From DATFHX01 sp035247945 (GTDB lineage: Bacteria > Patescibacteriota > Saccharimonadia > Saccharimonadales > Saccharimonadaceae), in assembly GCA_035247945.1 (NCBI GenBank), contig DATFHX010000011.1, positions 1 to 26,409 on the forward strand: a DNA stretch of 26,409 bases, written 5' to 3'. The translations under genes and the position numbers were made by a program. Below the pieces are notes generated by a model that was not told the origin of the DNA, searched no databases, and was given only the letters and a program-made list of their open reading frames with translations. Of this stretch, positions 13,654-22,427 are shown one piece after another. Every line of letters begins with the position of its first letter. Positions within the stretch are counted from its first letter, which is position 1.

Positions 13654-15764
13654 AATTTCTCAAGACGGGCATACTCAACATTGAGTTTCTTCGTCTGTCC
13701 ACCGGCGAACTGTACCGTCACCGCCATTCCATCAATATCGATCACTTCCCCCACGCCAAACTGGGAAGATCGTACTGAATCACCAATGTCAAAGGGCATT
13801 GTCATGAATTCGTCATACTCATCCGACCCCCGAGTATTGAAGGCTGGAGACTGTACCGTAGCAACTTCATGTCCCATGTCACTGAGAAAACGAGAAGGAG
13901 TATTGTAGCCGCGCTGACCAAACTGAAGACGACTCTGGGCATACGATAGATGAAGCTCCTCACGGGCACGTGTCATGCCGACATAGCAAAGACGACGTTC
14001 TTCTTCCAACTCACCTGGCCCCGCTTCAAAAACGCGTGAATTCGGAAAGATCCCTTCTTCCATTCCCACCATAAAGACAACAGGAAACTCAAGCCCTTTT
14101 GCGGCGTGAATTGTCATAAGGGTTACCTTATCACTTCCCGTCGATTCATCCGCACTCGACATCAGGGCGACTTCCTCCAGGTAATCAGGAAGTGTAGCGA
14201 ACGCTTTCGCATCAGAGATAAGCGACCCTATGTTTGATTCGCGCTCTTCAGCTTGTGGCGTTCCATCAAGGATATAATCGCGGTAATTCGTCTTGTCGAT
14301 AAGTTGTTCGATGATATCACTTGGCGAGACGTCAGATTGAAGCTTCGCCTGCAGGGTTCGCAGCAGCTCCCCGAGTGTAACGAGCGCGTTTTTCGCGCGA
14401 GGCGTCAGACTACTTGTCTGTTCAACGTTAATAAGAGCCGAGATAATATCTATGCCGCTATTACTCTGCCACGTGAGAAACTTTTCGAGGCTTGTTGCGC
14501 CAATTCCACGAGCAGGTATATTAACAATGCGACTGAAGCTCATTCGATCACTCGGCTGATAAAGAAGGCGAAGATAGGATATAACATCCTTAATCTCACG
14601 ACGATCATAGAACCGTACGCCACCGATAATCTGGTATGGGATTCGATGCTGCAAAAGCGCTCGTTCCAATGTGTAACTTTGAGAGTTGGTACGATAGAGT
14701 ACAGCAAAATCGCCATACTTTCGAGCGCCTATTCCCGTCTGTGCGCTGATGCGACTTGCAACCGTATAGGCCTCTTCAGCCTCATCATACACACCATGCA
14801 CCTGGACAGGTGCGCCGGCAGGTGCGGCGGTCCATAACTCCTTGTCGCTTCGCTGTGTATTCTTGGTAATAACACTATGCGCAGCGTCTAGGATAGCACC
14901 GGTACTACGATAGTTCTGTTCAAGTTTTACGATCTTAGCACCTGGAAAGTCGCGTTCGAAGTTAAGGATATTTGTAAAATCAGCCCCACGCCAGCTATAG
15001 ATGGATTGCCAGTCGTCCCCAACGACACAGATATTGCGCTCATCCCCGACAAGAAATTTTACAATTGCGTACTGAGCCGCGTTCGTGTCCTGATACTCAT
15101 CGATGAGAATGTGCTTGAACTGCGATCGCCATTTCGCACGCACCTCTGGGTTATCACGAAAGAGTCGAACTGTCTCAATGAGAAGATCGTCAAAATCCAA
15201 TGCACCCGCCTCTTTGCGCATTTTCTCATAGTGCGCATAGATACGCGCAACCTCTTTTTGGAATGGATAGTTGGCACTTGCCTCAAACTCTTCTGGTGAG
15301 ATGAGTTCATTCTTAGCATTCGATATGGCACTACTTACTGTACGCGGCTTGATCTGCTTATCAGTAATAGAAAGTTGCTTCATCGCCTGTTTGATCAGCC
15401 CTTGGCGGTCGTCTTCATCATAAATGACATAGTTCGGGAGAATGCCGATTTTATCTCCGTCCATACGAAGCAAACGAACGCAAATACCGTGAAATGTTCC
15501 CATCCACGGCATAAAGTTCCGTGCTTGGCCGTCCTGACCGAGAAGCTGACCAAGACGCACACGCATCTCTTTGGCCGCCTTATTCGTAAACGTTACTGCG
15601 AGTATCTCATTCGGCCAAATACGTTCACTGGCAATGAGGTACGCGATACGATGTGTAAGTGTCTTCGTCTTTCCGCTTCCCGCCCCCGCGAGAATTAAGA
15701 GTGGGCCGGTCGTCGTTTTTACCGCGTCAGCCTGCGCGGGATTCAATTCAGCAAGTAGATCCAT
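13650..15764 (-). CDS. pcrA: PcrA/UvrD-type 3'-5' DNA helicase
   Basis: Superfamily 1A helicase for nucleotide excision repair, mismatch repair and removal of recombination proteins from DNA. The 704-residue protein shows the motifs in order: Walker A AGAGSGKT (26-33), Ia VTFTNKAAKEM, II DEYQDT (222-227), III VGDDWQSIYSWRGAD, IV LEQNYRST, V TIHAAKGLEF and VI VGMTRAREEL. The C-terminal 45 residues (GDSVRSSQFGVGEV to VEYARLEKL) form the Tudor-like module of PcrA, which binds RNA polymerase in Bacillus. That domain favours the PcrA name. A TATACT hexamer ends 7 bases before the ATG, so the mRNA may be leaderless. Confidence 0.95.
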   Translation of the reverse strand: MDLLAELNPAQADAVKTTTGPLLILAGAGSGKTKTLTHRIAYLIASERIWPNEILAVTFTNKAAKEMRVRLGQLLGQDGQARNFMPWMGTFHGICVRLLRMDGDKIGILPNYVIYDEDDRQGLIKQAMKQLSITDKQIKPRTVSSAISNAKNELISPEEFEASANYPFQKEVARIYAHYEKMRKEAGALDFDDLLIETVRLFRDNPEVRAKWRSQFKHILIDEYQDTNAAQYAIVKFLVGDERNICVVGDDWQSIYSWRGADFTNILNFERDFPGAKIVKLEQNYRSTGAILDAAHSVITKNTQRSDKELWTAAPAGAPVQVHGVYDEAEEAYTVASRISAQTGIGARKYGDFAVLYRTNSQSYTLERALLQHRIPYQIIGGVRFYDRREIKDVISYLRLLYQPSDRMSFSRIVNIPARGIGATSLEKFLTWQSNSGIDIISALINVEQTSSLTPRAKNALVTLGELLRTLQAKLQSDVSPSDIIEQLIDKTNYRDYILDGTPQAEERESNIGSLISDAKAFATLPDYLEEVALMSSADESTGSDKVTLMTIHAAKGLEFPVVFMVGMEEGIFPNSRVFEAGPGELEEERRLCYVGMTRAREELHLSYAQSRLQFGQRGYNTPSRFLSDMGHEVATVQSPAFNTRGSDEYDEFMTMPFDIGDSVRSSQFGVGEVIDIDGMAVTVQFAGGQTKKLNVEYARLEKL

Positions 15765-15771
15765 TAGTACT

Positions 15772-15777
15772 AGTATA
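15772..15777 (-). promoter_or_regulatory. -10 of the helicase gene
   Basis: Minus-strand TATACT, seven bases before the ATG at 15764. It is preceded by CGC rather than TGn; a weak CTGTCA lies 19 bases upstream. The position matches the leaderless pattern of other first genes in the window. Confidence 0.5.
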
Positions 15778-15803
15778 GCGTATTAGAAGAGGAATATGAC
15801 AGG

Positions 15804-17078
15804 CTAGAAAATTCCCGCCCAGTAGAGCGCCGCACCAGCGGCTGCGCCAATTATAAGAATGAGGATAATCCATATGACCCACATCCATCCGGATTTTTTC
15901 TTTTTAGGATGCGCAAGCGGTTGGTGGTGGTAGGTATCCGTATCATAGATAGCGCCGTTCTTCGAATCGCCGGTACTAGGCTCCTCTTTGTACTGTTGAG
16001 GAATAGAGATAGGTCCTTTTGGCACAACAGGTTCAACCGTAGATGTTGGCATCGGCCTAACTGGTTGAGTGTCCATAGGCCGTTGCTCCTGAACATCTGG
16101 CGCCTGGGTAGACTCCTGTGTTACCTCAGAAGATGCTTCATTAACAGCGGACACTTGACGGACCGCTTCGCTCCTCGCATCACTCGTAGGTACGGCGACA
16201 GTATTTGCATCAGATTCAAGCGCCATTACATCCGTGGATAATTCTTCTGGAAGAGGCGTCGCGGCAACATCTGCCGGATTTGGTGTTAACTGAGCGCCGG
16301 TATCTGCATGGAGGGGCGGGCTCGGCTGTAAGGTATCGTCGGCTTCCGTCTGAGTCGACGATACGCCTCCAAGCGGTCGCTTCTCGACTTTCGTCCCCGC
16401 AAGAAAGGGTGACTCGAGCGGCTTCTCGGGTTCATCTTCCCGAGCGTCTGCAAGCGCAGCGTCAAGAAGCATCTCGTCATCGGGAGCATCTAACAGCTTT
16501 TGCGACTGAACTGGTGAGGTATACGAAGCACTTTGCACCGTAGATTCCACCTTTGGCTCTTCAACAGTACGAGTAGGTGTTTCCTGTGCAGCCTCAGACG
16601 ATACACGCTGCGACACCTGCTGCGGTCGAGAGACAGTAGTGGTCGCACGTGATGGCATAATATCAGACATGACAGGTCCTGTTGGTTCGACAGTAACGCC
16701 CTGACGACTTGCCTGTGCTACACCCGTTGACTGTACCGCGCCGGGACGGACCATATCCATAAAGCGGCCACGACGAACTGCAGGAGTTGGCTTGGAAGCA
16801 GGTGGCATTTTCGTTTCTGGGTTCTCTGGAGATGTCGCTTTCATGTCTTCAATTGGGTCATCACTCGAAGTTTGAGGATTCGTCTCTTGAGTAGGTTCTT
16901 TTGGCAGACTCATGGGCTTAGGCATACTACTTGGCTCTGTTGCCGCCACTTCCTCTGGTGTATCGATTACATGAACAGGCTCTTCATTATTTGCATCTTT
17001 GGCGTCATCAGTTCGACCCTTGCCACCCATAATTGAATTCACCGCTCGATCTAATTCATCAAAATCAATGTCTTTCAT
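15804..17078 (-). CDS. Disordered tail-anchored membrane protein of unknown function
   Basis: A 424-residue protein. It opens with a short acidic helix motif (MKDIDFDELDRAVNSIMGG), which I associate with a Saccharibacteria protein family. About 350 residues follow that are rich in Pro, Glu, Ser, Thr, Gln and Ala with no predicted fold. It ends with a basic HPKKKKSG stretch, a single membrane helix (MWVIWIILILIIGAAAGAALYWAG) and two more residues. That is the layout of a tail-anchored protein with its long chain in the cytoplasm. One internal piece, RRGRFMDMVRPG, looks like a short conserved linear motif. AAGGTGG precedes the ATG, eight bases after the tpiA stop, so it is the last gene of the glycolytic operon. 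Function unknown. Confidence 0.85.
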   Translation of the reverse strand: MKDIDFDELDRAVNSIMGGKGRTDDAKDANNEEPVHVIDTPEEVAATEPSSMPKPMSLPKEPTQETNPQTSSDDPIEDMKATSPENPETKMPPASKPTPAVRRGRFMDMVRPGAVQSTGVAQASRQGVTVEPTGPVMSDIMPSRATTTVSRPQQVSQRVSSEAAQETPTRTVEEPKVESTVQSASYTSPVQSQKLLDAPDDEMLLDAALADAREDEPEKPLESPFLAGTKVEKRPLGGVSSTQTEADDTLQPSPPLHADTGAQLTPNPADVAATPLPEELSTDVMALESDANTVAVPTSDARSEAVRQVSAVNEASSEVTQESTQAPDVQEQRPMDTQPVRPMPTSTVEPVVPKGPISIPQQYKEEPSTGDSKNGAIYDTDTYHHQPLAHPKKKKSGWMWVIWIILILIIGAAAGAALYWAGIF

Positions 17079-17086
17079 ATTCCACC

Positions 17087-17866
17087 TTACTTCTTGACTA
17101 CCGCCGATGTATGCGCTTTTTCGATTATGCTATTAAATTTATGAGCATCTAGGCTCGCCCCTCCGACGAGCAGTCCATCGATACCGTGGATCGCAAGATA
17201 GTCTCCGGCACTGTCAGCTGTGACGCTTCCGCCATACAGAATACGGACACCTTTCGCCGCTGTTACTCCGTAAAGGTGTTTAATCTGATCGCGGATTGAA
17301 TCTACCGCCGTCTTCACATCTGCAGGCACTGCGTTGTCACCTGTTCCAATTGCCCAAACAGGCTCATAGGCTATAACAACGTCGTCAAGCTCTTCACTCG
17401 TTACGTTTGCAAGACCACTGATGAGTTGGTCATGGAGTACATCCCGGGTTTCACCACGAGACCTATCATCTGCCGTTTCACCGATACATAGCACCGGAAC
17501 GATATGGTTACGAATTGCTGCTTGCACTTTGTAGCGAATATCCCGCTCGGGTTCATGAAAAATATGGCGACGTTCAGAGTGACCAATGATTGCATAATCT
17601 ACGATACCCCGGAGCTGGGTTGCTGAAACTTCTCCAGTAAACGCACCGTGGTCTCGCCAATAGAGGTTCTGGGCCGCAAGCTTAAATTGACGACGCTCCA
17701 CCTGAAGGCTCAGCGATTGAAGTGTCAGGGTTGTTGGCGCAAGCACCACCTCAACATCCCGGCGAACCTTCACAAGGCCAGCTAAAGTATGCACGTATAA
17801 ACTGGCCTCATGCATATTGAGGTTCATTTTCCAATTACCAATGATCAGTTTTTTACGCGTCATCAT
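17087..17866 (-). CDS. tpiA: Triosephosphate isomerase
   Basis: Interconverts dihydroxyacetone phosphate and glyceraldehyde 3-phosphate in glycolysis. The 259-residue protein has NWKMN with catalytic K13, IIGHSERR with H96, and AYEPVWAIGTG with the catalytic base E168. The phosphate-binding YGGSV and GLLVGGASL loops close the barrel. The length is normal. Two Met codons open the frame (17866 and 17863) and no strong ribosome-binding site distinguishes them. The gene follows pgk after 17 bases and belongs to the pyk-pgk-tpiA operon. Confidence 0.97.
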   Translation of the reverse strand: MMTRKKLIIGNWKMNLNMHEASLYVHTLAGLVKVRRDVEVVLAPTTLTLQSLSLQVERRQFKLAAQNLYWRDHGAFTGEVSATQLRGIVDYAIIGHSERRHIFHEPERDIRYKVQAAIRNHIVPVLCIGETADDRSRGETRDVLHDQLISGLANVTSEELDDVVIAYEPVWAIGTGDNAVPADVKTAVDSIRDQIKHLYGVTAAKGVRILYGGSVTADSAGDYLAIHGIDGLLVGGASLDAHKFNSIIEKAHTSAVVKK

Positions 17867-17883
17867 AGTTATGCTTAGTGTTG

Positions 17884-19143
17884 TTATTTAGTGTACCCTA
17901 CTGAGCGCGGGGCGTCTAGCAGGCTTTCAATTCCTGGTAGTTTTTTACCGGCCATAAGATCGAGACTTGCGCCACCACCAGTGGAGACATGCGTAAAACT
18001 CTCACCTCCACGAGCATCCCAATGTAGTACAAAATCTGCCGTATCACCACCACCAATAATGGATGTAATTTTAGGATGCGTCGCCAGCGTGAGTGCAAGC
18101 TTTGCAGACGCGTGTGCAAATTCAGGAAGCGTGGCATACCCGAGCGTCCCATTCCAGATAACCGTCTTCGCTTTTGCAACGGCCGCGTCCATTCGTTCAA
18201 TTGACTTCTCACCGATATCAAGCGCGATATCATTTTCCTGAAGGGCGTCAGCTGCTACTGTTCGCCTTTTTTCGTTCTCATCAATAGCACCACCGACAGC
18301 AAGGTCAGTAGGTAGTACAATAAATTCGTCCACCACCTCACCGACCTTCTTACGGGCAGCCGCGTAAATCGTCTCGAGAATAGCGTTCTCATGCGGCTCA
18401 TAGACACTCTTTCCCATAGAAAACCCTCGATAAGCAAGGAATGTATTTGCCATTGCGCCGGCAATAATAATTTGGTCAGCAACGGGAATAAGCCGTTCAA
18501 TGACGGCTATCTTATCAGCGACCTTAGCACCGCCCATCACTGCAACGAGAGGATGCTCTGGATGTTTCATTGCGCCTGTAATGGCTGTATATTCACGTTC
18601 GAGGAGTAGTCCAGCAACACTTGGAAGCCACTGGGTAATTGCAACCGTACTTGCATGCGCCCTATGCACCACGCCAAAGCCATCCTGCACAAAATACGCT
18701 GCGCCTGAATCTTGGGCGAGCTGCCTTGCAAACGTTTCATCATTTGCCTCTTCACGAGGGTCAAACCGAAGGTTCTCAAGTATTGTCACACTTCGTTTTG
18801 GCGCACGTTTAATAGCCATTCGAACCTTATCACCAACTGTCTGGTCAACGAAGCGGACAGGCTCGGCAAGTAGCTCAGCGAGGCGCTGAGCTACGGGCTC
18901 TAGACTGAGCTTGAGGTCGCGACCTTCCGGGCGTCCCAGGTGGCTTATAATAACAACTTTGCAGTTGTCAGCAAGGAGCGCCTTAATTGTGGGAACGCTT
19001 GCACGAATACGAAAGTCATCATCAATAGCGCCCTCTTCATTAAGCGGCACATTGTAATCGGCTCGTACCAACACGGTTTTACCTTGAATTGGTACTGTAG
19101 TAATCGTCTGTTTGAAAAAGCGCATCCCACCCTGCTTTACCAT
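17884..19143 (-). CDS. pgk: Phosphoglycerate kinase
   Basis: Transfers phosphate from 1,3-bisphosphoglycerate to ADP, an ATP-yielding step of glycolysis. About 419 residues with the substrate segment RADYNVPLN (RxDxNVPL in the family), SHLGRP, ENLRF, MGGAKVADKI, and the C-terminal nucleotide-binding loop IIGGGDTADF followed by VSTGGGASLDLMAG. The frame opens at 19143 without an obvious ribosome-binding site. An internal ATG at 19125 (MRFFKQ) has AGGG four bases upstream and starts where many homologs start, so the true protein may be 413 residues. It follows pyk after 11 bases. Confidence 0.96.
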   Translation of the reverse strand: MVKQGGMRFFKQTITTVPIQGKTVLVRADYNVPLNEEGAIDDDFRIRASVPTIKALLADNCKVVIISHLGRPEGRDLKLSLEPVAQRLAELLAEPVRFVDQTVGDKVRMAIKRAPKRSVTILENLRFDPREEANDETFARQLAQDSGAAYFVQDGFGVVHRAHASTVAITQWLPSVAGLLLEREYTAITGAMKHPEHPLVAVMGGAKVADKIAVIERLIPVADQIIIAGAMANTFLAYRGFSMGKSVYEPHENAILETIYAAARKKVGEVVDEFIVLPTDLAVGGAIDENEKRRTVAADALQENDIALDIGEKSIERMDAAVAKAKTVIWNGTLGYATLPEFAHASAKLALTLATHPKITSIIGGGDTADFVLHWDARGGESFTHVSTGGGASLDLMAGKKLPGIESLLDAPRSVGYTK

Positions 19144-19154
19144 TAGCGTTACTT

Positions 19155-20576
19155 TTATTCTAGCACACGCACACGGATTGTGTCAGTTGCACCGATGAGT
19201 CCTGGCTGTCGCCCACTCACAATTGCGACACAGGCGGTATCACCACTTCCGAAGAAGCCTTCCGCCTTTAGCTCCTGTGCGAGCTGGAATCCCGCAGTTT
19301 CTCCGTCAGGGCGAACATAGCTTCGGTTTGCATAGCTTAGCGCAAGCTGCTGTGCAGAGCGTAGTTCACTCGTTACGCTAATAATAGGGAGATTAGGACG
19401 GTGTGCGGCGATGTTGGCTGCCGTCGCACCTGACTTTGTCTCAGCAACAATTGCATCGACGTGGAGTTGCTCGGCTAAACTTACTGCAGCGGCACTAATA
19501 GCATCGCGTTGGTGGTTATCGATCTGAATCTCATCAGTAATTGGTGTTACTGCTGCGTTTTCCTGCGTGTAAAGAATTACCTTCTTCATTGCAGCTACAG
19601 TCTCAAGTGGGAAGTTTCCGTTGGCTGTCTCATCAGAAAGCATGACGGTGTCAGCGCCCTGGATAACAGCGTTGGCAACATCGCTCACTTCGGCACGTGT
19701 TGGCTCAGGTGCATCAACCATACTCGCCATCATCTGCGTTGCAACGATGCTGAGCTTACCGTACTTACGGCAGAGTGCGATAATACGGCGCTGCACAACA
19801 GGCACAACTTCAGCACCCGCTTCAACTGCAAGGTCACCACGTGCAACCATAATACCGTCACTCACCTTCACAATTTCTTCAAGCGTATCTTCTTCAATTG
19901 CCGCCTTCGTTTCGATCTTCGCGATGATCTTTACGTCAGATCCATAACCATCAAGAATACGACGAAGGTTAACAATATCATTTGGTGACTGAATGAAGCT
20001 CAGAGAGATGTAATCGTAATCTTTCGTTGCGCCGTACTCAATATCTTTGAGGTCTTTTTCAGTAAGAATATCACCCCCAAAGTCTGTATCCGGAAGATTG
20101 ATGCCCTTACGACTCATAAGCGTTCCGTCATTTTCAACACGAACTTTAATCGCAGTTTCAGAAGGAACCTCGGTGACGATCGTTCGAATCTTTCCGTCAA
20201 AGATGTAGATAGGCTCGCCGACCTTTACCTTTTCGGCAAGATTATATTGTACGGGGATAGTTAACCCGCCATCATGCTCTGCGACAGCAAAATCAAGGAT
20301 TAACTCATCACCCTTTTTAACAGGCGTGTTTTCTTTTAGATTCCCAAGACGAATTTTTGGCCCCTGAAGATCTTGTAAGATGGCGACTGGTTTACCAAGT
20401 TTTTTACTCGCAGCGCGAATCCATTCAAACTGCGCGTCGCGGTCTTCATGCGTTCCGTGACTAAAGTTGTGGCGAAAGCCATTCACGCCAGCGGCAGCGA
20501 GTGCTTCAATCATTTCATAGCTATGTGTTGGTGGGCCAAGAGTGGCAAGTATTTTAGTACGTTTAAAAACAATCAT
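19155..20576 (-). CDS. pyk: Pyruvate kinase
   Basis: Converts phosphoenolpyruvate and ADP to pyruvate and ATP. From the ATG at 20576 it is 473 residues and starts MIVFKRTKILATLGP, as in the family. Visible are RHNFSHG (active-site Arg, Asn, Ser), LQDLQGPKIRLG, the B-domain, IAKIETKAAIE with the catalytic Lys, GIMVARGDLAVE for Mg binding, and the C-terminal regulatory domain. A GTG at 20591 could add five residues but lies upstream of the probable -10. It is first in the operon pyk-pgk-tpiA-tail-anchored protein; the glyceraldehyde-3-phosphate dehydrogenase gene is not in the window. Confidence 0.96.
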   Translation of the reverse strand: MIVFKRTKILATLGPPTHSYEMIEALAAAGVNGFRHNFSHGTHEDRDAQFEWIRAASKKLGKPVAILQDLQGPKIRLGNLKENTPVKKGDELILDFAVAEHDGGLTIPVQYNLAEKVKVGEPIYIFDGKIRTIVTEVPSETAIKVRVENDGTLMSRKGINLPDTDFGGDILTEKDLKDIEYGATKDYDYISLSFIQSPNDIVNLRRILDGYGSDVKIIAKIETKAAIEEDTLEEIVKVSDGIMVARGDLAVEAGAEVVPVVQRRIIALCRKYGKLSIVATQMMASMVDAPEPTRAEVSDVANAVIQGADTVMLSDETANGNFPLETVAAMKKVILYTQENAAVTPITDEIQIDNHQRDAISAAAVSLAEQLHVDAIVAETKSGATAANIAAHRPNLPIISVTSELRSAQQLALSYANRSYVRPDGETAGFQLAQELKAEGFFGSGDTACVAIVSGRQPGLIGATDTIRVRVLE

Positions 20577-20582
20577 AACCGT

Positions 20583-20588
20583 ACTATA
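20583..20588 (-). promoter_or_regulatory. Possible -10 of the pyk operon
   Basis: Minus-strand TATAGT ends six bases before the pyk ATG. A second candidate, CATAAT at 20599-20594, would give a leader of about ten bases. Either choice makes the leader very short. Confidence 0.4.
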
Positions 20589-20685
20589 CACCTATTATGT
20601 GCAGAAAACTAGTTATATCATGTTATGACGTTAATATTCATAATTATTCATCAATCATTCGTACAACACTTTTTTCACCACCCCT

Positions 20686-20714
20686 TTGCAGCCTGTGTAA
20701 AACTAAGCTATACT
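20686..20714 (+). promoter_or_regulatory. Promoter of the M20 peptidase/tag operon
   Basis: Plus-strand TTGCAG (20686-20691), 17 bases, then TATACT (20709-20714), which ends nine bases before the ATG at 20724. Transcription should start within about three bases of the start codon. Confidence 0.55.
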
Positions 20715-20723
20715 TGGGTCGAT

Positions 20724-21788
20724 ATGCAACAAAATATAGAACAAACATTAGCAAGACTTATCGCTATCCCCAGCGTACCTACAAACGCCGATGCTTGCCG
20801 TGAAATTATCGAATATATACGCAGCGAACTAGCTCCGCTTGATCTTCATATCACTACTGACATCACGGTAAAAAACCCATGGCTTATCGCGACGGCGAAA
20901 GACACAAAAACGCCAAAGACACTCCTTGCAGCGCATGTAGATGTCGTTCCAGGAGACCCCGACCTCTTTACTATGCGCCGCGACAACGGACGTCTCTATG
21001 GACGAGGCGCATATGACATGAAATTTGCCGCAGCCTGTTTTATTGAGTTCGCGAAATCACACACCGGTGCGATCATGTCTCAGGACATTGGATTTCTCTT
21101 TAGTACCGACGAGGAGATTGGAGGCGCTTCCATCCTCCAGATTCTTGATCAAGGCTGGAGGCCAGAACGCGTCTTTATTCCAGATGGTGGCGAAGACTGG
21201 CGAATCGAAGCACGCGCTAAGGGATTCTTCGGGGTTAACCTATCAGCAAGCGGCCAAACCGCTCATGGATCACGCCCTTGGGAGGGTGATAATGCAATTG
21301 AAAAAATTCTCGATCTAATCGAGACACTTCGTCATGAATTTCCCAATAAAGAGAGGACCGATGGTACTCTCGCAATTACAGGAATTTCGGGTGGTACAGC
21401 AGTTAATCAGATCCCATCTGAAGCCACCGCTATGATCGATTTTCGTAGCTTTGACGCCGACGAGCTTACGCGTTTTTATGAGCGCCTTACAGAGCTTGCA
21501 AGCGCTTCTGGCATTATTGTTACCACTCCACAGATGGGAGCGCCTGTCTCCTTTGACAGAACTTCACCCCTCGTACAAGACTTCCTTCAAGCATATATGC
21601 GGGTTCGAGGAACAGCGCCTGAGTATATTGATTCATTTGGGGGAACTGACGCACGCCACTTTGCTAAATTCGGAATTCCTACAATCATCACGGAACCTCG
21701 AGGCGGTGGTCGCCACGCGTCTAATGAGTGGATCATGGCCGAAGATCTTGAAGCATATTATAATCTTCTCGTAGCATGGCTAGCATAA
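20724..21788 (+). CDS. M20 family metallopeptidase (DapE/ArgE/CPG2-like)
   Basis: Zinc-dependent amidohydrolase or peptidase of 354 residues. Metal-site elements are AAHVDVVPG (H71, D73), YGRGAYDMK (D98), FSTDEEIGG (catalytic E130 and metal-binding E131), and a late Glu-His region (EPRGGGRHASNEW). A dimerisation lid domain begins near GFFGVNLSASGQTAHGSRPWEGDNAI. Deacylase, succinyl-diaminopimelate desuccinylase or dipeptidase activities are all possible; the sequence does not choose. The start at 20724 rather than 20625 is set by the promoter, because the extra 33 codons lie upstream of the predicted start of transcription. It overlaps tag by 13 bases. Confidence 0.9.
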   Translation: MQQNIEQTLARLIAIPSVPTNADACREIIEYIRSELAPLDLHITTDITVKNPWLIATAKDTKTPKTLLAAHVDVVPGDPDLFTMRRDNGRLYGRGAYDMKFAAACFIEFAKSHTGAIMSQDIGFLFSTDEEIGGASILQILDQGWRPERVFIPDGGEDWRIEARAKGFFGVNLSASGQTAHGSRPWEGDNAIEKILDLIETLRHEFPNKERTDGTLAITGISGGTAVNQIPSEATAMIDFRSFDADELTRFYERLTELASASGIIVTTPQMGAPVSFDRTSPLVQDFLQAYMRVRGTAPEYIDSFGGTDARHFAKFGIPTIITEPRGGGRHASNEWIMAEDLEAYYNLLVAWLA

Positions 21789-22360
21789 CCCTCTCACGTT
21801 GCCACTGGGTATCTTCCGACGAACTCTATATCGACTACCATGATACAGAATGGGGCGTCCCACTTCATGGCGATAAGAAGTTATTCGAATTTCTCATCCT
21901 CGAAGGCATGCAGGCTGGGCTCTCGTGGATCACAATCCTCAAACGACGAGACAATTACCGTAAGGCATTTGCAAACTTTGACCCTCGACTGGTAGCTGCA
22001 TTCACCGATACAGATATTGAACGGCTCATGAATGATGCAGGGATCATTCGAAATCGCGCAAAAATCATGGCAGCAATAAATAACGCGCGTCGCTTCCTCG
22101 AAGTCCAACAGGAATTTGGTAGTTTTTCAAAGTACCAATGGGCATTCGTCAAGGGATCACCTCTCGAAAACAGCTGGACAAGTGGATCAGACGTGCCCGC
22201 GATCACCGATGAGTCAATTGCTTTTAGCAAGGATTTAAAAAAACGAGGCTTCAAATTTGTTGGTCCAACCACCGTTTATGCGCACATGCAGGCGTGTGGT
22301 ATGGTCAACGATCATATAGTCGACTGCTTCCGATTTGAACAAGTTAAGCAGCTCCGATAG
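21776..22360 (+). CDS. tag: DNA-3-methyladenine glycosylase I
   Basis: Removes 3-methyladenine from alkylated DNA in base excision repair. The 194-residue protein has the family zinc site: C9 in SRCHW, H22 in DYHDTEWG, and H180 and C184 in NDHIVDCF. It also has the catalytic region LEGMQAGLSW with E43, KRRDNYRKAF, and FKFVGPTTVYAHMQACGM. The length is normal. The ATG lies inside the end of the peptidase gene (13-base overlap), which implies translational coupling. A strong terminator follows 20 bases after the stop. Confidence 0.96.
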   Translation: MASITLSRCHWVSSDELYIDYHDTEWGVPLHGDKKLFEFLILEGMQAGLSWITILKRRDNYRKAFANFDPRLVAAFTDTDIERLMNDAGIIRNRAKIMAAINNARRFLEVQQEFGSFSKYQWAFVKGSPLENSWTSGSDVPAITDESIAFSKDLKKRGFKFVGPTTVYAHMQACGMVNDHIVDCFRFEQVKQLR

Positions 22361-22377
22361 TAAAGTCCTTAAGCAAA

Positions 22378-22410
22378 GAAAGCCACCTCGCATACTGCGA
22401 GGTGGCTTTT
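22378..22410. terminator. Bidirectional intrinsic terminator
   Basis: AGCCACCTCG (22381-22390) pairs with CGAGGTGGCT (22398-22407) around a seven-base loop, and flanking A and T bases extend the stem by up to three pairs. TTTT follows on the plus strand and a T-rich run on the minus strand, so it can close both tag and the convergent LPXTG gene. Confidence 0.92.
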
Positions 22411-22427
22411 ATGCTCGCGGTCAGTTC

